From the NCBI GenBank assembly GCA_948099385.1, contig CANUEZ040000163.1, positions 7,349,001 through 7,413,000 of the forward strand: DNA of 64,000 nt. The letters run 5' to 3'. The DNA is from Fasciola hepatica. Lineage: Eukaryota > Platyhelminthes > Trematoda > Plagiorchiida > Fasciolidae. The notes below the pieces were generated by a model. The model saw only the letters and a program-made list of their open reading frames with translations, was not told the origin of the DNA and did no database searches. Both the position numbers and the translations under genes were made by a program. Of the stretch, positions 58,560-64,000 are shown piece by piece (the first letter of the stretch is position 1; each line of letters starts with the position of its first letter).

Positions 58560-58901
58560 AGTACGACCGGCTTAGTGAACTGTTTTATTAAACGCCGTTG
58601 CATCAGTGCGGTGGAAGTTCTCTGCCCCATAGCCTCGTAAGCCCACCGCATCATCAAGGAAATCCACCAACTCTATCCGGAAATTGAAGTTTATAAAGTC
58701 CCGGTTGGTCAGGCGTTGTAACAACTCGGGCGACAGTGGATTACCAGCTATCACCACAGTGGTCGCGGGTGACGCTTATTAGAGCTGCGAAATTCATTCG
58801 ACGGTTTTTAGTTTCCGACTAACAGCCGTGCTCCCAGAGAGTATTGAACTCTCGACCCCTGGTCTACTAGACCACTGCTCTAACCACTGAGCTAGAAGAG
58901 C
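58560..58901 (-). mobile_element. SINE with tRNA-Thr-like head
   Basis: The minus strand begins with a 73-base tRNA-like unit (58901-58829) and continues into a unique body to about 58560. In the body a 61-codon frame (58757-58572) is open, with LSPELLQRLTNRDF. tRNA-derived SINEs are built this way: a tRNA head with a Pol III internal promoter, then an unrelated body. The tail and any target duplication were not identified. No second copy was seen in this window. Confidence 0.5.
58829..58901 (-). tRNA. tRNA-Thr(AGU)-like, probably pseudo/SINE head
   Basis: Folds as a cloverleaf of standard length: D arm GCTC/GAGC, anticodon loop CTAGTAG (anticodon AGT), variable region, T arm GAGAG/CTCTC with loop TTCAATA, and discriminator A. 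The A box (TAGCTCAGTGG) and B box (AGTTCAATAC) are well preserved. Against a working gene: acceptor pairs 5 and 6 are G-T wobbles, pair 7 is a mismatch, and the outermost anticodon-stem pair is G-G. It is joined directly to a SINE-like body. I treat it as a decayed or transposed copy. Confidence 0.5.
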
Positions 58902-60509
58902 TGGCTTTATCTGATCATCATCTATCGCACTGTAAGTTGTTTAAAACCAGACGCATTCAAATGTTTTCATTTTGTAACTGTTGTATCCGCTCTAACCATG
59001 CACATGAACACAAACACGTACATACGCACCGCATGATAAATATATGATCTTCATCAGATACACATCACACGCCTACCCGTACACGGACACAATGCTCATG
59101 TTAGTCATCCTTTAGCCCGGACAGTTTTGGATAATCAGACATCGTTACTGATCGATTAGCCTTGCTTGAAGTCAGAAATTTCGCTTACGCTTGTGCGTAC
59201 TTGTAATTCTGAGTGATTTCACTGGTCCTTGTGCTGCGATTGTGCGGCTTGCTCAATAAACCTGTTAGTAGATTATTTTCTATTTCTCTGAAGACATCAA
59301 CATTTGCATTTGTCTGAGCTATCATTTAGGTTACATTCACACAGATGTTCTCTGCCACACACAGGCGTGTATCATTCTTTCGATGACAATCACAGAGAGT
59401 CGGTTGTACTCGGAATGGTATTTCATTCTCAGAGGTTAAGTAATGGTAAAAACCTGCTGATTGGCGAACGAAGCTATGAATAGTTGCAGAGTAAATAAAT
59501 CTAAGTGGAAGGCCATTGCATATGTGGTTTGCTGCCGAGTATTCTTGATTCATTCTGTAGTAAGCCGCTGTTCATCTCTAATCATTGAGCACACATTTTC
59601 ACCGAGCAAAATTAGCCCATTACTTGGTATACGTTTACGTCAAAAACCTACAGAGTCTTATTGAATAAAAGATAACAAGATGTGTATGGTTAGTATACCA
59701 TCCTTTATCATCTACGAAACTGCTAGGAGATGGCATAGCCTTACGTCATTTGTGCCCGTCGAAGTATCGTTTGTAATCCAAAGCATCGTCCTACCATAAG
59801 TCTGGTTTCCATCATGAACAATATGGAAAAACTGAGTGGGCCGCATCATTGCTAAAACGAGTCTCATTTTTGCATTCGAGCATGCGTATTTCTCTTGTCA
59901 GACATATACGGAAGAATTACAGAGTAGTTTTATCAATGTATATGTGACGCAATAAACTCACAAGGAAGAATAATGGGAAACATTTTCCTCTACGGTTGTC
60001 GTGTTTTAGTGTGTAATTCTGTATTACCCAGTTTGCCTATCTAAGGCGAAATAGCAGCGCATTTTGATAGATGTGCTTTATTAGCTATTGACACGAAAGG
60101 CTGAAATCATATAGATAATGTGAAATGCACTCAAATTTTTAGTATCTAAACATTTGTCGTGTTGTTCGAAGAAGTTACCAATAATATTCGACTTAAGTAG
60201 TGTGGTACTTTATCTGGATGTTCAGATGGGGCATTTTAATTTATGATTTTTAGGCTTCGTAACAAACAGAGGAAAAAAATCCTAACGGCGACTGATATTG
60301 CAAGAAAAACCTCGAACAAGACAGAAAAAACAAGTACCACTTCTCTTTGTAGGGATGGCGTTATTGGTGTCACGGAATAAAGTGGTTCACGGTGATACAT
60401 GCTGTGCTTTTGCATATGAAGAACAATTAAGTTATCATGTATTGTATATCAAATTATCTAACAGTATATCATAGCGTAATTTACCGAACAATTCAGTATA
60501 TGGTGAAAA
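58902..60509. other. No gene seen
   Basis: Nothing supportable. Confidence 0.3.
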
Positions 60510-60675
60510 AAGCTTACCTCCACACCGAAAACCATGGAAGCACTGTGCCGCTGTTTCTTCTGGCTGGTTGGGAATCATTAGCAGTGCACTCCCATCTAGA
60601 CTCCACCGGGATTTGAACCCGAGGTCGTCGACTGTGAGTCGAACACTTAACCGTCACCAGGCCATCCGAGCCGTC
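60510..60675 (-). repeat. SINE-like repeat, family C
   Basis: The minus strand starts GGCTCGGATGGCCTGGTGAC (A-box region), followed by GGGTTCAAATCC (B box) and a body with AAACAGCGGCACAGTGCTTC. It is the better-preserved partner of 29016-29145. The anticodon-like loop (CTCACAG) sits in a short TCGA/TCGA stem, hinting at a tRNA-Val-like ancestor, but the acceptor stem does not pair. Confidence 0.5.
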
Positions 60676-62549
60676 TTTCAGGGCCTTTTACACCATTATC
60701 ACGATATGGTATTACGACCTTCGGGTACTGGATTTTCAAAAGCAACAACCCGGTGATTGGATAGCAAAGGACTCCTATGATGTTCCCAGTGAAATTTCCA
60801 AATAGAAATTGATTTTCCCTATTGTATTAATAAAAGGGAAGTTATGGATATTTCTGAGGAGGTTTCAGTAAATGTAGGGAATCATATGAACCTTAAATAA
60901 CACATTTTATCCACATTTTATCCACTGATTCGCTGTTATTAGTAGCCTACAATTTGGATACCGATATTCTTGGAATTTGTTTACGGGAAGAACTGCAGCG
61001 AATGTTCATCTGTAATGTAAGTGACATGGTACAACAAAGATAAACCAGCTCCTAGTATTTTCTCTCCTAGCGATTGGAGGCTTCACCGCTACATCAGATC
61101 ACGTGCGATGGATTGCACAGTGTTATTTTTTGACCGTACAATTTGAAGTAACTTATTCATCATAAAATGTCAACACTCGTCGCATTATATAATGTACATC
61201 AATCAAACATTGTAAGGAATACGAAGAACTTCTTTGAAATAACACTTCTTTAAAATGCTCCATTTCGAGCATTAGAAAATGTTGTTTGATCTAGTCAGAC
61301 GGTATTTTGGTGGTGATTGAGGGATTTTTAGCTAGTTGATTGTGAATCAACAGATGATGCGTGTGTCTGTCTAATCCAAGCTGATATTCGAACATGCTCT
61401 GGGTTATTGAGAATCAAACACTGGACTAGCTAGCAAAGATAAGTTTTACATCAATACTACAAAATATGGTGTCCGTTTTGTCACTTTTCACACAACTAGT
61501 AATCTTACTGTATAAGGGGCTTCTTCTAGGTGGGGCCCATTTGAGACGAAGGCATAACTGTTGTGGTGGAGCGCCATACACTACTCATGAGTGGATGCGC
61601 GATCGATAGGAATAATGAATTCTGGAGAAAATGAAAATTTGATTTTATATAGGAAGAGCAGATGCTAAAGGGAATATTCAGACATGCACAATGGCGACTG
61701 TAAACATTTGATGAAAATGAGGTTTCCTGTGGTATATTATTGGTATTCATATTGTTCTTACACTTGACTACCAAAGAGCAACTCATCGCTGAGTATCTCT
61801 TGTCGGTTCTAAAAGGAATAGCTTATGGAGCATGTTTAACCAATCATTTTGAGAAGTAGGTGATCCGAGTTTTCTATGGCATGCTCCTTGATAAGAATGT
61901 AAGAACAGGCACAAAGTCTTCCCAGTTTCCAGTGATGGGCTACGTGATACATCGTCTCGGATGTGAAACTTGATGTATTTGACAAAGTTCATCAAAACAG
62001 ATAGAAGACAAATTGCGAGATCCAAGCATTCCTTTCATTCTTCTCAATGGCGTACGTAAAACATGCGGATTTGCTTTCGAATGGGGCACAGAACAAAACA
62101 ATGGTGTAGACAGTGTCAAACGAAATTAGAAAATGGTCCGGAATAACTAATAGACTACTGCCACGGCGAACACACGTTGTGGATCAAAAGTTCTTGTGGA
62201 CACAGTGAAGGCTTAAGCGTACTTATCAATACAGCATCACAAAAGGCTAAGAAATTTCGGTCCCAATCCCGTGCGATCACTCGGAACGCTTGACCCGGAG
62301 CAATCTGATGAAGCCGGGTTTTTCGTGGTCGTCTGTTTTCGGTTCGTATTTGATAGAACGGACTGATTCAGAGAAGACTTGTCATCCTTTATCAAGCCGA
62401 GAATAAAGATCCACTGAGGAGAATGTTCAGCCGTTTCAGCAAAACTGCAACTCCCCACGGTCATGGACGATAGTGAACACTGTGCAATACATCAGAAATC
62501 CAATTATGGATGTATGAATTTCATGGAAATCTTTTTTCAAATCCCACAG
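60676..62549. other. No gene seen
   Basis: Minus-strand frames at 61526-62025 have no recognised domain. Confidence 0.3.
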
Positions 62550-62717
62550 GTATGTGGTCGTGATACGAATCCTTTGTATGAATTTTACTTACATTTTAGA
62601 CAAGTCGGTGATTCGGAAAATTTGGCTCGGTTAAAAAGCTGGATATATTTCAATACCAACAAAAACAATGACCCATTATTCGATTTGAATGCGAGCTTTG
62701 TAGTTCGCAGTCATTAA
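62550..62717 (+). CDS. Candidate small exon, unknown protein
   Basis: Fifty-five codons after a pyrimidine-rich CCCACAG, in phase 0, ending TAA. The peptide starts VCGRDTNPLYEFYLHFRQ. The same site also reads as a donor (CAG|GTATGT), so splice direction is ambiguous. No family recognised. Confidence 0.2.
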   Translation, partial: VCGRDTNPLYEFYLHFRQVGDSENLARLKSWIYFNTNKNNDPLFDLNASFVVRSH

Positions 62718-63034
62718 CAAAATGCGCCACGGTAGCAGGCAGACCATGAAAATTTCTGCTTTTGTTTATCGGTCTTTCTGTGTGAATGAACCCTTATTGC
62801 CCTCTCCGGGGGACAGATTTCATGGTGTTTTATAAGGCTCATTTGCTGTACTTTTTCCCCTGCTTTTTGTCTACGTAAATGTTTTATGCACAGCAAACAA
62901 CAACTGTGTCATTCAGATTTGGTAACTTTTTCTGCCGACAAACATCCGCCCACAAAACCCCAAGTTTGCGTAGGCGAAAAATTCAAATACCAAGTAACTC
63001 ATGGGAACAAGATAGGTGTGAATTGTATCAAAAT

Positions 63035-63136
63035 ATGAAAATTAAATATCTTATTATTTGTCTATCGTTGTTATCCGCCCTTAGCAATGAATGGCAAACA
63101 CTGGAGGTTTGTAATATGCAGAAGCAACTCCCCCAG
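63035..63136 (+). CDS. Candidate first exon with signal peptide, unknown secreted protein
   Basis: Thirty-four codons from ATG to a good donor (CCCCAG|GTCAGT), phase 0. MKIKYLIICLSLLSALS is a textbook signal peptide (basic start, hydrophobic core, small residues before a likely cut), followed by NEWQTLEVCNMQKQLPQ. The next exon was not found within the window, although it could be beyond 64000. The end LPQ|gt resembles the IPQ|gt reading just before 62550, suggesting possible tandem copies of a small secreted-protein gene. That is speculative. Confidence 0.35.
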
Positions 63137-63349
63137 GTCAGTTTGTAACGAAAGACGCAGAAATGCTAGATGAGATGAATGAATTCGACCACCGTCTGGC
63201 CATATCACGAATGAGTTCGATGGAATTCGCAAAATGGCTGGTGTTAATATGTCAGGGCTTTAATCGCCCCTAATTGCACATGCAAACACTGTACAACTGA
63301 AATATATGATTGGATTATTACTGTGCACTGATTACAGGGTAAAAATCTA

Positions 63350-63425
63350 GCGCGTCCTACTTAGATCTCGAACCCAAGGTATCCAATTATATGTAACGCA
63401 CATAACGTTAGGCTGTCTAGAGTAT
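63350..63425 (-). repeat. tRNA-like SINE head, family D
   Basis: Minus strand has TAACGTTATGTGCGTTACAT followed by a B-box-like GGGTTCGAGATC, the same layout as 23651-23730. Confidence 0.4.
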
Positions 63426-63794
63426 ATTATTACATAACTGTGAATGATAAGTTGATCTTGGATGATTGCATATATTTCCTAAATCAAATCTTTTCTGTGC
63501 TCAATCAACATTCCTTTCTGGCTTTGCTTAGAAACATTTTCCACCGAGTATCCCGCTTGTCTGGTTTTTCTTCCCCTGAAAGGTTTAGGAACTACGATAT
63601 ACGAAAGTGCAACTTCAGCTTACTGGCACGTTACAAACTTGGTTCGAGATTGGTGTTCTTAAAAGATCGCTTCGCAACTGTCCATTGCAGACTCACTGTG
63701 GTTAACAATAAAGTTTAGCCTGTTCAAATTGTATGTATTACCGGAATACGAGTGCAGATCGAGGAAGGCACAGCTGTGTTTACTGAGTTAAACA

Positions 63795-63990
63795 GCTTGA
63801 AACGGCAAGGTAAATGCTGATTGGCGGCAGTCAAGCGACCCGGATGTTAGACTGTAGACCTTTTTGTTGCGGGTTTCGAATAACTTCGCCGTCTTCGTCG
63901 CCTCCAATCACTTTCCCCAACTGATAGCCTCTAAGTGGCCGCCAACCCCTTCCTAAAATACCGTACAGCTACCATATAATAAAAGGACAA
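63795..63990 (+). repeat. SINE-like repeat, family B
   Basis: GGGTTTCGAATAAC near 63870, then CACTTTCCCCAACTGATAGC, GTGGCCGCCAACCCCTTCC and CCGTACAGCTACCATATAAT. It parallels the copy at 8840-9020 block for block. It ends in an A-rich tail (AATAATAAAAAG) at the window edge. Confidence 0.5.
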
Positions 63991-64000
63991 TAATAAAAAG

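Noticed and set aside
58829..58901. Functional tRNA-Thr gene
   Set aside because: Acceptor-stem mismatch, two wobbles, a broken anticodon-stem pair and a directly attached SINE-like body make a working gene unlikely.
1..64000. CRISPR arrays, operons, rRNA genes
   Set aside because: None seen; the window is clearly eukaryotic repeat-rich DNA.

Overview
This is eukaryotic DNA, AT-rich and repeat-laden, with almost no uninterrupted coding sequence. The repeat content is a dense layer of decayed non-LTR elements (CR1/Jockey-like and RTE-like), a Ty3/gypsy element, two Penelope-like elements (PLEs) with GIY-YIG endonuclease ends, and several tRNA-headed SINE-like families. Together with very long non-coding stretches, this suggests a flatworm, most likely a digenean fluke. 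That is an inference from the repeat repertoire, not a proven identification. There are no bacterial genes, operons or CRISPR arrays.

Layout. 0.4-3.1 kb: a minus-strand CR1-like LINE with endonuclease, linker and reverse transcriptase regions, frameshifted. 8.2-9.0 kb: two copies of a SINE-like repeat. 11.1-15.4 kb: a decayed minus-strand Ty3/gypsy element (zinc knuckle, protease, RT, RNase H, integrase), split inside RT by a PLE with inverted terminal arms and a 9-bp target duplication (12.84-13.86 kb). 18.8-19.3 kb: an RTE-like LINE end. 20.9-21.5 kb: a second CR1-like C-terminus. 30.0 and 43.5 kb: two copies of an unnamed ~400-bp repeat. 31.8-33.5 kb: a (TA)n tract followed by a second PLE flanked by ~303-bp inverted arms. 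39.9 and 54.0 kb: two related solo LTRs. 50.4 kb: the one clear host exon, the start of a spectrin/plakin-type calponin-homology (CH) domain on the plus strand, carrying an unusual ~31-residue insertion. 55.7-56.2 kb: a ~515-bp imperfect palindrome. 58.6-58.9 kb: a SINE with a tRNA-Thr-like head. 62.5-63.1 kb: two weak candidate exons, one with a good signal peptide.

How it fits together. The only confident host exon is on the plus strand, while every retroelement with recognisable coding sequence, and both solo LTRs, lies on the minus strand. This fits much of the window being intron or upstream sequence of a plus-strand gene, where same-sense insertions are selected against. The remainder is non-coding DNA in which I see no supportable feature.
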